Assembly: GCA_019695185.1 (NCBI GenBank)
Contig: JAIBAN010000024.1
Coordinates: 1-64,000, forward strand
Source of the DNA: Blastocatellia bacterium
GTDB taxonomy: Bacteria > Acidobacteriota > Blastocatellia > Chloracidobacteriales > Chloracidobacteriaceae
Length of the DNA: 64,000 nt
Direction: 5' to 3'
Shown piece after piece: positions 52,400-61,834 of this stretch. The notes below the pieces were generated by a model. It was not told the origin of the DNA. It saw only the letters and a list, made by a program, of their open reading frames with translations, and did not search any database. A program made the translations under genes and the position numbers. Numbering within the stretch: the stretch's first letter is position 1; each line of letters starts with the position of its first letter.

Positions 52400-55000
52400 A
52401 TGACTTCAAGGCCAGAAGACCCAAGCAAAACCAAGGTCCCCGCCTTTTCTCAATCCAGCGACACGCTCATTCCTTTTCGGGCAGACCGCTATATCGGGCT
52501 GACACTCAATCATCGCTATGTCATTGAGAAGGAACTGGGCAGGGGTGGGGTAGGCGTTGTGTATCTGGCCCGTGACCAGCACCTGCATGGGAAATCCGTG
52601 GTGGTCAAACTTCTGCTGGAGGAAACCGTCCGCAGCGAATGGGCCCGAACCAAATTCCGCCAGGAAATCGAGGCGCTGGCCCGGATTGACCATCCCGGCA
52701 TTGTAGGCGTGATTGACGCAGCGGAACTGCCGGACGGGACGCCCTATCTGGTTTTGCAATTTATCGAAGGCATCACCCTCCGGTCCATCATACGTCCTGG
52801 CGGACTTCCCAAGGAGCGCATTGCCGGCATCATCCGCCAAATCGGACAGGCGCTCACGGTCGCCCATGAACGCGGCGTTTTTCACCGGGATTTGAAACCC
52901 GAAAATATCATGCTCCAGAGCTACGGCACCGGGCCCGAGCAAGTCAAAATCATTGATTTTGGCATTGCCAGAGTGGAAAATTCGCAGGTTTCCCTCAATA
53001 CAAGCGACTCCATCGTGGCCGGAACCGTGGCCTATATGTCGCCTGAACAGCTACAGGGCCTGCCAATTACGCCCCGCAGCGATATTTACTCGCTGGGAAT
53101 CATTGTCTATGAAATGTTGACGGGGAAACGCCCCTTTGACAACCGCTCGGCGGTCAAGGTCTATGAGGCACAGCGTTCGGGTCTGTTGCAGCTACCTTCT
53201 GAGAAAAACCCGGAGGTCCCGCCAGCCGTAGACACCGTTGTGGCCAGGGCGCTCGCCTTCCGCCCGGAAGACCGCTACATTCGGGCGCGTGATTTTGGCG
53301 AAGCCTTGTTCCGTGCCGTCTTTATTGAATACGTTGACACAAGCTTTGATGAAACCACCGACGAATTTGTCACCATGCCAACGGCCATTCAGATTTCCAA
53401 CCCACTTTCAAAAAGTGAGGAACTGGCACCCACCCTGGCCTATGACATTCCGGCCACCCAAGCAATCAGCAACCGTTTTTTAAGCACCAGTTTTCGCGGG
53501 AAAAATGGACTGGCGGCACTGACCATGGCAGTTCTGGCTACAGTCATCGGGCTCCTCTTTTACTTTGGCTCCTTTCAAAAATCGGCTTCGCCTCCGTCGC
53601 CGCCGTTGGAACCACAAACCCGGACCCTGGCGATTCTTCCCTTTCGCAATCAACGACCTGATACTCAAACCGATTTTTTGAGTTTTTCGCTGGCGGATGC
53701 AGTGATTACCCGGCTTGGGTACGTCAAAACCCTGGTGGTCCGGCCTTCCTCCTATGTCGAAAAATACCGCAACCAAAGCCCGGACCCCCAAAAAATTGCC
53801 GAAGAACTCAAGGTCGACACCCTGCTCACCGCCACCTATCTGAAAGACGGCAATGACCTCCGGATTACCGCCCAACTGATTGATTTACGCACCAACACCG
53901 GTATCTGGCAGGATACGATTGACATCAAGTATGACAAATTGCTCACAATTCAGGACCGGGTGGCCGAGCATATTATCGGGGGGCTGAAACTCAACCTTTC
54001 CACCGATGAAACTGCCAAGCTCAAGCGCGAAATGCCGGGTGACCCGCTGGCTTACGAGTATTTTCTGCGCAGCATTGATAATTATGTGAACAATGATTAC
54101 GAGATGGCCCGCAACATGCTCGAAAAATCCCTGGCGCTGGACCCCAAATATGCGCTGGCCTGGGCACATCTGGGGCGGACCTACAACTCGCTGGCGGCCA
54201 AGCAGTTTGGCGGCACCGAACTGGTTCGCAAAGCCGAAGCAGCCTATCGGCGGGCACTGGAAATCAACCCTGACGCCATCGAGGCCAAAATTTATATGGC
54301 CAACACCTTTACCGATTCCAACCGGGTTGAACAGGCCGTGCCCATGCTGCGCGAAGTGCTCCAAACCAACCCCAACATCGCCGAAGCCCATTGGGAATTG
54401 GGATACGCCTTCCGTTATTCAGGTTTTTTGCAGGATTCGATTCGGGAATGCGAACGGGCCCGCATGATTGACCCCAGCGTCAAAATCACGAATTCGGCTT
54501 TTAACAGCTATCTGTATAACGGGGAATATGAAAAGTTTATCCACAACCTGCCTAACCAGGATGTGGCGTTTGTCCATTTTTACCGGGGCCTGGGTTATTT
54601 TTACCTCAAAGACATGAAACAGGCGGCAGCCAGTTTTCAACGGGCCTCCGAACTTGACACAAAGCAGTTGCAACCGCAAATCGCCTTTGCCCTGAATAGA
54701 TTCATACAGGGCGAAACTGCCGCAGGCTTGGCCGTGTTGCACGAGATGGACCGTAAAATCGAAGCCTCCGGGGTGTTTGACGCCGAAGGAATTTATAAAA
54801 TCGCCCAGGCGTATGCCGTCCTGGGCGACCGGGAAAACGGGCTTCGGATTTTGCGCAAAAGTGTCGAAGGGGGGTTCTTTTGTTATCCCTATCTTGAAAA
54901 AGACCCCCTGCTTGACAACCTCCGGACCGCCCCCCAGTTTGCCGAAATTCTGGCCTTGGCGCGGAAACGGCACGAAGCCTTTCGGGCCAAATTCTTTTAG
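52400..55000 (+). CDS. Membrane Ser/Thr kinase with TolB-like domain and TPR repeats
   Basis: An 866-residue protein. The N-terminal kinase has LGRGGVGVVYLARD, FHRDLKPENIML (about 160), DFGIARV (about 184) and AGTVAYMSPEQL. A single membrane segment (LAALTMAVLATVIGLLFYF, about 370-390) follows. The outer part has a TolB/adenylate-cyclase-associated type domain (RTLAILPFRNQRPDTQTDFLS, VDTLLTATYLKDGNDLRITAQLID) and then TPR repeats to the end (YEMARNMLEKSLALDPKYALAWAHLGRTY). Kinase inside, TPR sensor outside is the expected layout. All catalytic residues are present. Confidence 0.92.
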   Translation: MTSRPEDPSKTKVPAFSQSSDTLIPFRADRYIGLTLNHRYVIEKELGRGGVGVVYLARDQHLHGKSVVVKLLLEETVRSEWARTKFRQEIEALARIDHPGIVGVIDAAELPDGTPYLVLQFIEGITLRSIIRPGGLPKERIAGIIRQIGQALTVAHERGVFHRDLKPENIMLQSYGTGPEQVKIIDFGIARVENSQVSLNTSDSIVAGTVAYMSPEQLQGLPITPRSDIYSLGIIVYEMLTGKRPFDNRSAVKVYEAQRSGLLQLPSEKNPEVPPAVDTVVARALAFRPEDRYIRARDFGEALFRAVFIEYVDTSFDETTDEFVTMPTAIQISNPLSKSEELAPTLAYDIPATQAISNRFLSTSFRGKNGLAALTMAVLATVIGLLFYFGSFQKSASPPSPPLEPQTRTLAILPFRNQRPDTQTDFLSFSLADAVITRLGYVKTLVVRPSSYVEKYRNQSPDPQKIAEELKVDTLLTATYLKDGNDLRITAQLIDLRTNTGIWQDTIDIKYDKLLTIQDRVAEHIIGGLKLNLSTDETAKLKREMPGDPLAYEYFLRSIDNYVNNDYEMARNMLEKSLALDPKYALAWAHLGRTYNSLAAKQFGGTELVRKAEAAYRRALEINPDAIEAKIYMANTFTDSNRVEQAVPMLREVLQTNPNIAEAHWELGYAFRYSGFLQDSIRECERARMIDPSVKITNSAFNSYLYNGEYEKFIHNLPNQDVAFVHFYRGLGYFYLKDMKQAAASFQRASELDTKQLQPQIAFALNRFIQGETAAGLAVLHEMDRKIEASGVFDAEGIYKIAQAYAVLGDRENGLRILRKSVEGGFFCYPYLEKDPLLDNLRTAPQFAEILALARKRHEAFRAKFF

Positions 55001-55125
55001 GAAAAAACCGCCTTCCCTTCCGGTTCCGTAAGGACAAGCAATTCCCGGCCTGACATCCTTGGTTTTGTCTCGCGCCCCCTGGTTTGCAGCCAGGGTTAAT
55101 TCACTTTTGGTTCCCCTGAATATCA

Positions 55126-56403
55126 ATGCCGACAGCCGACCCTGCTCCGCAATGGAGTTTCCCCACCCGCGTGCTTTTTTGTTTCACCTTTGCCTATCTG
55201 GTTTTGTACAACCTGCCGTTTCCGCTGAATATCATTCCGGCAGGCGAAGGGCTGGCCCGGCCCTATGCCAAACTGTGGGACTGGCTGGTGCCCTGGGTGG
55301 GGCAACATCTTTTTTCTCTGGTGATTACGGTTCGTCCCAACGGAAGCGGCGACACCACTTACAATTATGTCCAGGTATGCTGCTTTGTGGTGCTGGCTGT
55401 GGCGGCGACCTTGATTTGGCTCGTGGCTGACCGGAAGCGTCCCCATTACCGCTACCTGGCTGAATGGCTCAACCGCTACCTGGCTTATTCGCTGATGACC
55501 GCCATGTTTCTGTACGGCTCGGTCAAAGTTTTCCAATCCCAGTTCCCGCCCCCGACTTTGGACCGGCTGACACAACCATTTGGCGATGCTTCGCCCATGG
55601 GATTGCTCTGGACTTTTATGGGGGCTTCGCGGAGTTACAACTTTTTTGCCGGAATGTGTGAAATGGTTGGCGGCTTTCTGGTCGGGTTTCGCCGCACCCG
55701 GACCTTGGGGGCGTTGGTCTGTGCGGGTGTCATGAGCAACGTGGTCATGCTCAATTTCAGCTACGATGTACCGGTCAAGCTCTATTCCAGCCATTTACTG
55801 GCAATGGCGTTGTTTCTGACGCTGCCTGACCTGCGCCGACTGCTCAAATTTTTCGTGCTCAATCAACCAACCGAAGCAGTCGTCTGTCACCCGCCGTTTA
55901 CCCGTTCCTGGCTCAATCGGGCAGCAACCGGGTTGAGTGCTTTTTTTGTCTTCGGGTTGGCAGCTTACAGCCTCTATGATGCTGCCCAGCCGGACCCAGG
56001 ATTTGACCTCACCGCCAAGTCCCCTTACTACGGCATTTGGCTGGTGGATGAATTTGCCGTCAACGGTCAACCGCTGCCTTTGACTGCAACCGATGACCGG
56101 CGCTGGCGCAAAGTCATTTTTGACACCACCTACTCGCTCGGCATTCAAAATATGAGCGACTCGCGCAGCCGTTATTTCATTGAATTGGACCCCGAAAAGA
56201 AAATTCTGTCGCTCTCCAAACGGGAAGACCCAGCCTGGGAAGGAGAACTGAAAGTTGAACAACCAGCACCGGAAAATCTGATTTTGGAGGGAATGTTTGG
56301 CGGCCAACCGATACGGGCCACCTTGCACCGGGTCGAGGTTCCCCGGTTTCATTTGGTGCATCACGGCTTCCACTGGATTAACGAAAGGCCGCCGAATCGC
56401 TAA
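55126..56403 (+). CDS. DoxX-like polytopic membrane protein
   Basis: A 425-residue protein. About seven hydrophobic segments occupy the first 300 residues (FTFAYLVLYNLPFPL, VCCFVVLAVAATLIWLVA, YLAYSLMTAMFLYGSVKVF, LLWTFMGASRSYNFFAGMCEMVGGFLVGF, LGALVCAGVMSNVVMLNFSYDVPVKLYSSHLL). The GMCEMVGGFLVGFRRT stretch recalls DoxX proteins. The last 120 residues are soluble and beta-rich (YGIWLVDEFAVNGQPLP). The role is unknown. It follows the kinase-TPR gene by 125 bp on the same strand. Confidence 0.7.
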   Translation: MPTADPAPQWSFPTRVLFCFTFAYLVLYNLPFPLNIIPAGEGLARPYAKLWDWLVPWVGQHLFSLVITVRPNGSGDTTYNYVQVCCFVVLAVAATLIWLVADRKRPHYRYLAEWLNRYLAYSLMTAMFLYGSVKVFQSQFPPPTLDRLTQPFGDASPMGLLWTFMGASRSYNFFAGMCEMVGGFLVGFRRTRTLGALVCAGVMSNVVMLNFSYDVPVKLYSSHLLAMALFLTLPDLRRLLKFFVLNQPTEAVVCHPPFTRSWLNRAATGLSAFFVFGLAAYSLYDAAQPDPGFDLTAKSPYYGIWLVDEFAVNGQPLPLTATDDRRWRKVIFDTTYSLGIQNMSDSRSRYFIELDPEKKILSLSKREDPAWEGELKVEQPAPENLILEGMFGGQPIRATLHRVEVPRFHLVHHGFHWINERPPNR

Positions 56404-56420
56404 CCACCTAATGCTTAGAC

Positions 56421-56444
56421 CTGGGGAGTCTCTTGACTCCCCAG
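56421..56444. terminator. Bidirectional hairpin at a convergent junction
   Basis: CTGGGGAGTC and GACTCCCCAG form a perfect 10-bp stem with loop TCTT, midway between the stop codons of the DoxX-like and enoyl-CoA hydratase genes. No long T-run follows on either side. The stem is the same motif as the nonamer repeats at 45311-45434. Confidence 0.6.
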
Positions 56445-56472
56445 ACCTCCAAACCTAAATCGGCTTTTTCTT

Positions 56473-57261
56473 TTACTTGCCTTTGAATGAAGGCGTCCGC
56501 TTGGTCACATAGGCGTTCAGCCCTTCCTTGGCATCTTCGCTTTGGAAGAGTTGCTGTTGCAGTTCACGTTCAAGCGCCAATCCCGACTCAAACGGAATTT
56601 CCCAGCCCGACTGCACCGACCGCTTGATGCGTCCGACAGCCTTGCTGGCTTTGTTCGGCGGCACAAACTGGCCGGCGTATTCAAGCACTTTTTCCCAATA
56701 GCCTTCGGCTTCGAAAATATCATTTACGATGCCGAGTTCCTTGGCTTCTTCAAATTCAATCAAACGACCTGTAATCATCAGTTCGATGGATTTCGATTTG
56801 CCAATCAGGCGCGACAACCGCTGCGTTCCGCCGGTACCCGGCAACACACCGAGGGAAACTTCGGGAAGCCCGATTTTGCCAGCCCCGCGTTTGGCAATCC
56901 GCAAATCCGCCGCCATGGCGATTTCCATTCCGCCACCAACGGTATGTCCGTTGAGCGCGGCAATCACCAATTTCGGCGTATGCTCCAGGCGGTTGAGGGT
57001 TTCGTTGGCGTGCAGACAGAAACTGTATTTGAAGCCCGGTGTGACTTCCGAAAGCATTTTGATGTTGGCTCCGGCGGAGAAAAATTTCTCGCCCGCGCCA
57101 CGCAGCACAATGACGTGAACTTCATCATCAAAGCGTGCATTCAGAATGGCTTCGTCCAATTCCCGGTTCATTTCATAGGTGTAGGTATTGGCCGGTGGGT
57201 CGTTCATTTCGAGAATGGCAATGCCTTTCTCGACCCGATAGGTGACAAGTTCTCCTGACAT
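56473..57261 (-). CDS. Enoyl-CoA hydratase
   Basis: A 262-residue crotonase. Both catalytic Glu residues of true hydratases are present: LNGHTVGGGMEIAMAADLRIA and GLPEVSLGVLPGTGGTQRLSRLIG. GAGEKFFSAGANIKML forms the acyl-CoA oxyanion site. It would hydrate trans-2-enoyl-CoA in fatty acid beta-oxidation. No other beta-oxidation gene is adjacent. It differs from the PaaG-like paralogue at 49925-50692, which lacks these Glu residues. Confidence 0.92.
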   Translation of the reverse strand: MSGELVTYRVEKGIAILEMNDPPANTYTYEMNRELDEAILNARFDDEVHVIVLRGAGEKFFSAGANIKMLSEVTPGFKYSFCLHANETLNRLEHTPKLVIAALNGHTVGGGMEIAMAADLRIAKRGAGKIGLPEVSLGVLPGTGGTQRLSRLIGKSKSIELMITGRLIEFEEAKELGIVNDIFEAEGYWEKVLEYAGQFVPPNKASKAVGRIKRSVQSGWEIPFESGLALERELQQQLFQSEDAKEGLNAYVTKRTPSFKGK

Positions 57262-57540
57262 ACTTCAAGCTCCTGAAAATAAAAAATTGCGTAGGATGAA
57301 ACGGGCCTGCGGCAGTTTCGGCCAGCCCGGTCTGTGAAAGCTCGCGCATCCTATACAACCGACCGGGTTGTGACAAGGTATTCTCCTGTTCCACCTGCCC
57401 CTGCCCGGTTCCAGGTTGCGCCATGGCTGGCTGTTTGGTAATGACTTAGGTGGTCAAGAAGCCGTATTATTCCGGCTTTGGCAGGAGCCTGTTGTTTCCC
57501 AATTTCTTGTGAGCCAATCCTCTGAAATATCCATCCATCT

Positions 57541-58632
57541 ATGATTTCTGCTCGTTCTTTTCTTCGATTTCCATTGCTGGCCTGTCTTTTTACGTGTGTT
57601 TCGTTCCTCACGGCGTGCAGCGAACCGTTGCCAGTCAAAGAAACGCTGGCCAAACTCCCGGCGGATGAGCGGCAAGCCTTGGAGGTGCTGCTGGCAGCGG
57701 CGGGAACTTCGGCGGAGCAGCTTCAAATCTGGGACAGTCCCATCTTGATTGAAAACAAGCCGCGTGCCCTGGCAGTCAAAGACAATCATTTGACAGGAAT
57801 CAATCTGACCGGCACCACCCTGGCAGCAGTTGAAAACCTGAACCGGTTTCCCCATCTCGAAGTCTTTCTTGCCGCTGATTGCAAAATCCAAAAAGTGACC
57901 GCAACCAATCTTGCAGCTCTCACCAAACTGACGCTTTCACGCAATCAACTGGCGAACGCGGAGGGTATTGGCGACCTGCCGAAATTGATTTACCTCAACC
58001 TGGACGGGAATCAACTGACCAGTGTGGCAGCCTTGAAAAACCTGCCGGAACTGGCCAATCTCAATCTCAGCCAGAACCAACTGACCGAAGTTGACCGCCT
58101 GCCGGAATTTCCCAAACTGCTGTATGTCAACCTTTCGCACAACCCGCTTGAGCGAATGCCGCCGACCCGTCCCAAACGTGGCTGGAGCCTTACGGCGGAA
58201 GGAAACCCGCCCCTCAAAAACATTGTCGAAAAATTGCCGGAGACCGGTTCCAATCCCGTTCCGGAAACCCAAATTTCGTGTTCGGCCAATTTGACTCAAA
58301 CCCAGTATGAGTGTTCCGGGAGTTGTTCCAAACCGGGAAAAGGAGCCATCCGCCTGACCACACAACGACAACCCGTTGTGTACGGCTATGTGCGCGGAAC
58401 CGTCGAAATGGAAGTGGCAGTCAAACAGGGACGGGTGCGGGTTTATCTGGAAAACCCCTGGGGCAAGGGATATGTCTGGGCTGACGCCACGCCCGAACAA
58501 CCAGCCCGGCTCTATGGCAATCTTTGTACCTGGTCCAATCCGGGCAAAGCCAACACCTATCTTTACGGCTGGGTTTGGGAAAGCCCGGATGACCAGGCAC
58601 AAAATCTGACCTTTCGCTTGAATCACCAATGA
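57541..58632 (+). CDS. Leucine-rich repeat lipoprotein
   Basis: A 363-residue protein. Signal with lipobox LTACSE. After a helical region come about five LRR units (FPHLEVFLAADCKIQKV, LAALTKLTLSRNQLANA, LPKLIYLNLDGNQLTSV, LPELANLNLSQNQLTEV, FPKLLYVNLSHNPLERM). The C-terminal 110 residues form a separate domain with four Cys (ISCSANLTQTQYECSGSC, LCTWSNPG) and beta-strand character. Probably an envelope protein-binding lipoprotein. Its stop overlaps the next gene's ATG by four bases (ATGA). Confidence 0.83.
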   Translation: MISARSFLRFPLLACLFTCVSFLTACSEPLPVKETLAKLPADERQALEVLLAAAGTSAEQLQIWDSPILIENKPRALAVKDNHLTGINLTGTTLAAVENLNRFPHLEVFLAADCKIQKVTATNLAALTKLTLSRNQLANAEGIGDLPKLIYLNLDGNQLTSVAALKNLPELANLNLSQNQLTEVDRLPEFPKLLYVNLSHNPLERMPPTRPKRGWSLTAEGNPPLKNIVEKLPETGSNPVPETQISCSANLTQTQYECSGSCSKPGKGAIRLTTQRQPVVYGYVRGTVEMEVAVKQGRVRVYLENPWGKGYVWADATPEQPARLYGNLCTWSNPGKANTYLYGWVWESPDDQAQNLTFRLNHQ

Positions 58633-59168
58633 AACTTCATCTGATTGACCTGGACCCACTGCTGGTCGCCGCATGGCAGACAGCCTTTGCCAACTTTCCG
58701 GAGGTCGAAATCCAAGCCGCAGATATACTTGAGGTGGCTCACACCTGTGTTGTGTCTCCGGCCAACAGCTACGGGTTTATGGATGGCGGGATTGATTTGG
58801 CTTACCGTGATTTTTTTGGCGCACGAATCGAGAAAAAAGTACAGGACCACATTGCGCTCCGGCCTGAAGGACTGCTGCCTGTCGGAGCCAGCCTGCTCGT
58901 GCGAACCGGCAACGACCGGATTCCCTATTTACTTGTGGCTCCGACCATGGAACTGCCCGGACCAGTCGGTTTTCAGAATTGTTATCACGCCATGGTGGCT
59001 GTCCTGCGAATTGCCCACAAATCTGCCGAACTGGTCCCGGATGTCTTTTGCCCTGGCTTGGGGACGGGTTGCGGACGGGTTGCCCCCGAAATGGCCGCGT
59101 CTGAAATGGCCGCCGCATATCGGGATTGGGTTACCCGCCTCAATGTGGCCAACCGTCCCGCAAGTTGA
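58629..59168 (+). CDS. Macro-domain protein
   Basis: A 179-residue protein with the ADP-ribose-binding macro fold: an early acidic strand (LHLIDLDPLLVAAW), TCVVSPANSYGFMDGGIDLAYRDFFG, which matches the N-x-A-N and GGG(V/I)D loop of macro domains, and CPGLGTGCGRVAPEMAA as the second phosphate loop. Such proteins bind or remove ADP-ribose or related nucleotides. It is translationally coupled to the LRR lipoprotein gene. It has no signal peptide, so it acts in the cytoplasm. Confidence 0.8.
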   Translation: MKLHLIDLDPLLVAAWQTAFANFPEVEIQAADILEVAHTCVVSPANSYGFMDGGIDLAYRDFFGARIEKKVQDHIALRPEGLLPVGASLLVRTGNDRIPYLLVAPTMELPGPVGFQNCYHAMVAVLRIAHKSAELVPDVFCPGLGTGCGRVAPEMAASEMAAAYRDWVTRLNVANRPAS

Positions 59169-59195
59169 CAACCGTTGTGTCACCCCTGCCTTTTT

Positions 59196-59217
59196 CTGAG
59201 TCACAGCTCAGTTTTTT
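59196..59217 (+). terminator. Possible intrinsic terminator after the macro-domain gene
   Basis: CTGAG and CTCAG pair across a six-base loop and run into six T. The stem is short, but it lies 28 bases after the stop codon, where a terminator is expected. Confidence 0.5.
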
Positions 59218-59419
59218 GAAATTCAAAAAATCCGCAATAATCTCCAAAAAATCGAAAAAACCTCATCTCGTCACCAGATTTTTCCCTGTCTACCTGGATA
59301 ATCCTGAATATTTGAACTTTGGCATTAGACTTGCCCTTAAACAGCGTGATTCGGGAACATCCCCGGCAGCGAGGGATGTCCACAAGACAACAATTTTCTT
59401 TACTTTTTTTGGAGGTTTC

Positions 59420-60511
59420 ATGTCTGTCACACAATTTGAACTTGTCTCATCAACCGCCACCCCATCACAAACTGATATTTTTGCCGGGAAAGTATTACAG
59501 ATTCTGAATCATGGCGCTTTGTCACTCATGATCAGCATCGGGCACCGGACGCATCTGTTCGATACCATGGCCCTGATGCCACCGGCTGGCTCGCTGGAAA
59601 TTGCCGTCCGGGCCAAACTCGATCAGCGGTATGTCCGCGAATGGCTGAATGCAATGGTGACCGGCGGGATTGTTGAATATGATCCGGCGACCCAAACCTA
59701 TACGTTACCTCCGGAACATGCCGCCCTGCTGACCCGGAGTGCCGCTCCCAATAATCTGGCGGTGGCGGCTCAGTTCATACCGGTTCTGGCCAATGTTGAA
59801 GACCAGATACTGGACTGCTTCAGACATGGCGGCGGCGTGCCCTATTCGGAATATCCGCGTTTTCATGAAGTGATGGCGGAGGAAAGCCTGCAAACCGTCG
59901 TAGCCGGTCTGTTTGACCATATTCTGCCGCTGGTTCCGGACTTACCCGCACGTTTACAGGCCGGAATCTCGGTGCTGGATGTAGGTTGCGGGCGCGGGCG
60001 GGCTTTGATTCGGATGGCGCAGGCTTTTCCCAACAGCCTCTTTACCGGCTATGATTTTTCCCTGGAAGCAACCGACTCGGCCCAGGGAACGGTGGAACAG
60101 TTGGGATTGACCAACATCCGATTTGAAGTACGGGATGTCACCCATTTTGACGAGGTGGAACGCTTTGACCTGATTACCGCTTTTGACGCCATTCACGACC
60201 AGGCCGAACCGGCCCGCGTACTGGCCAACATCCGCCAGGCCCTGCATCCGCAAGGAACGTTTTTGATGCAGGACATTGCCGGGTCAAGTCACGTTCATCA
60301 CAACCTGGAACATCCGATGGGGTCGTTTCTCTACACTATCTCCTGCATGCACTGCATGACGGTTTCGCTGGCTTCAAATGGCGCGGGACTCGGTGCCATG
60401 TGGGGGCAGGAAATGGCGCAGAACATGTTGCACAACGCCGGTTTTGCGGATGTTTCAGTGCATCAACTGCCACATGATGCAATGAACGTCTATTACCTGG
60501 CTCGGAAATAG
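59420..60511 (+). CDS. Class I methyltransferase with winged-helix N-terminus
   Basis: A 363-residue protein. The N-terminal 110 residues look like the winged-helix dimerisation domain of O-methyltransferase-like proteins (GALSLMISIGHRTHLFDTMAL, YVREWLNAMVTGGIVEYDP). The SAM domain has VLDVGCGRGRALIRMAQAFP, FTGYDFS, LITAFDAIHDQAEPARVLANI and HPQGTFLMQDI. The C-terminus has CMHCMTVSLASNGAGLGAMWG, typical of the Rv1498/AS3MT-like 'transcriptional regulator-methyltransferase' group. GGAGG four bases before ATG 59420 sets the start. The substrate is unknown. Confidence 0.87.
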   Translation: MSVTQFELVSSTATPSQTDIFAGKVLQILNHGALSLMISIGHRTHLFDTMALMPPAGSLEIAVRAKLDQRYVREWLNAMVTGGIVEYDPATQTYTLPPEHAALLTRSAAPNNLAVAAQFIPVLANVEDQILDCFRHGGGVPYSEYPRFHEVMAEESLQTVVAGLFDHILPLVPDLPARLQAGISVLDVGCGRGRALIRMAQAFPNSLFTGYDFSLEATDSAQGTVEQLGLTNIRFEVRDVTHFDEVERFDLITAFDAIHDQAEPARVLANIRQALHPQGTFLMQDIAGSSHVHHNLEHPMGSFLYTISCMHCMTVSLASNGAGLGAMWGQEMAQNMLHNAGFADVSVHQLPHDAMNVYYLARK

Positions 60512-60683
60512 AGGGTTCAGGGTTCAGGGTTCAGGGTTCAGGGTCCAGGGTCCAGGGTTCAGGGTTCAGGGACTTGCAGTTTTGAATTGAGGTTTGAACT
60601 TTGAGTTTTGAAACCTGTCTCAAAAACCCAAATTTCCTGATATTCGAAAACCCTCAACCCTGGACCCTGGACCCTGGACCCTG
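60512..60683. repeat. Heptamer composite element, copy B
   Basis: GGGTTCA/GGGTCCA units, then GACTTGCAGTTTTGAATTGA, an extra 14 bp compared with copy A, AACCTGTCTCAAAAACCC, CTGATATTCGAAAACCC, and CCCTGGA units. It fills the gap between two convergent stop codons, as copy A does at 31198-31353. Confidence 0.92.
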
Positions 60684-60686
60684 TTT

Positions 60687-61619
60687 TTACTTACCCGATT
60701 CCGCCGATTGCACGCGAATCTGCCCGGCCTGCGTGCTGAATTTCATACGCCCACCACCGCCCCCCAACTGGGTTTGGATGGCGTTTCCCACCGGAGCATT
60801 GGGGTCCCCTCCGTCTCCGGGCACAATCGGATAATCCAGTTTTAACGGCTGATTTGAGGAAAGTGCCAAATAGGTGTTGTAACCGGAGGGAAACGTCAGA
60901 CTGATATTTCCGACTCCCATCTGCAAATCAATCCCGTTTCCGCGCCAGGAACGTCCGCCAAAAAAAACCTGGACCTCTCCCGTGACAATCCGTGCCACAA
61001 GCGTCCCGCTCAAACCAGAAAAAACCACTTTTCCTTTCTGGGAAGTCAGGTTGACGGAACTGTAAAGACTTTCAAGCACCACCTCGCCTTCGTTGTGGTT
61101 GATTTCAAGGTCCGTGTATTCCGGCACTTTAATCGTGTAATCAATCCGGTAGGGCAGTTTTTGCAAGGTGGGGGGCAATCCCTTTTTGAGGCGTTCCTTT
61201 TCCTTTTTATCGAGCTTCATCTGGGGTCCAACCGTGACCAGATTCCAGACCAGCCCATCCTGGTTGATGCCAAACCCGATGGTGTTCATCAAAGCATCGA
61301 GGTCGGCGTCGCTGCTTCCTTCAATTGCAAATTTGGCTTGCACCGAAATTTCCCGCCGATTCCAGCCTTCGATAAAAAGGCTTCCGGTTGGAGGGGTCGA
61401 AATCATCAAACTTCGACCATAGGCAAAACTCACCTTGTAATCGCGGTTGTATTCACGATGGAGTTTCCCGTCCGGGGTTTTTTCCTGTTTGTAATTTTTA
61501 GCCGGTGCCACCGGAGGCAACGGAGTGGCAGGGTCTTTTTGGGCGGCGGCAGGCACAGTCAGGAAAATCAACCAGGACAGACACCACAGAAACCGGAAAT
61601 GATTTCGAAAGAGGTTCAT
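60687..61619 (-). CDS. Exported DUF4097-like beta-repeat protein
   Basis: A 310-residue protein with a signal peptide (FRFLWCLSWLIFLTVPAAAQ). SLFIEGWNRREISVQAKF, YTIKVPEYTDLEINHNEGEVVLESLYSSVNLTSQKGKVVFSGLSG (split) and GEVQVFFGGRSW resemble the repeated beta-strands of DUF4097 adhesin-like domains, often found with anti-sigma or stress proteins. Function is unknown; location is presumably periplasmic. Its stop codon abuts copy B of the heptamer element. Confidence 0.75.
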   Translation of the reverse strand: MNLFRNHFRFLWCLSWLIFLTVPAAAQKDPATPLPPVAPAKNYKQEKTPDGKLHREYNRDYKVSFAYGRSLMISTPPTGSLFIEGWNRREISVQAKFAIEGSSDADLDALMNTIGFGINQDGLVWNLVTVGPQMKLDKKEKERLKKGLPPTLQKLPYRIDYTIKVPEYTDLEINHNEGEVVLESLYSSVNLTSQKGKVVFSGLSGTLVARIVTGEVQVFFGGRSWRGNGIDLQMGVGNISLTFPSGYNTYLALSSNQPLKLDYPIVPGDGGDPNAPVGNAIQTQLGGGGGRMKFSTQAGQIRVQSAESGK

Positions 61620-61693
61620 TTTTTGCTAGCTTTCGGATTGTTCTGAAAAATTCGGAGCCATTTTCAATGGATGGAGTCCCGCCAGAATGCACC

Positions 61694-61796
61694 AGTGAAG
61701 TGACAAGTGACAAGTGACAAGTGACAAGTCCAAAAAACACCAAGCCAGTTCTTGGCTTTCTCTTTCCTGTCACCTGTCACTGCGGACCTGTCACCC
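61694..61796. repeat. GTGACAA heptamer inverted element
   Basis: Four GTGACAA units (61694-61730) face three CTGTCAC units (61766-61796), one of them degenerate, across a 35-bp spacer. It lies between the DUF4097-like gene start and the gene at 61835. Confidence 0.85.
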
Positions 61797-61834
61797 TTCA
61801 AGTGGGGCAACAACTCGGCAACCGGAAAGTCAAC

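Noticed and set aside
57289-57356. TAGGATG/CATCCTA inverted repeat upstream of the enoyl-CoA hydratase gene
   Set aside because: Only about 7 bp per arm match across 47 bp of spacer, which is too weak to call without other copies.
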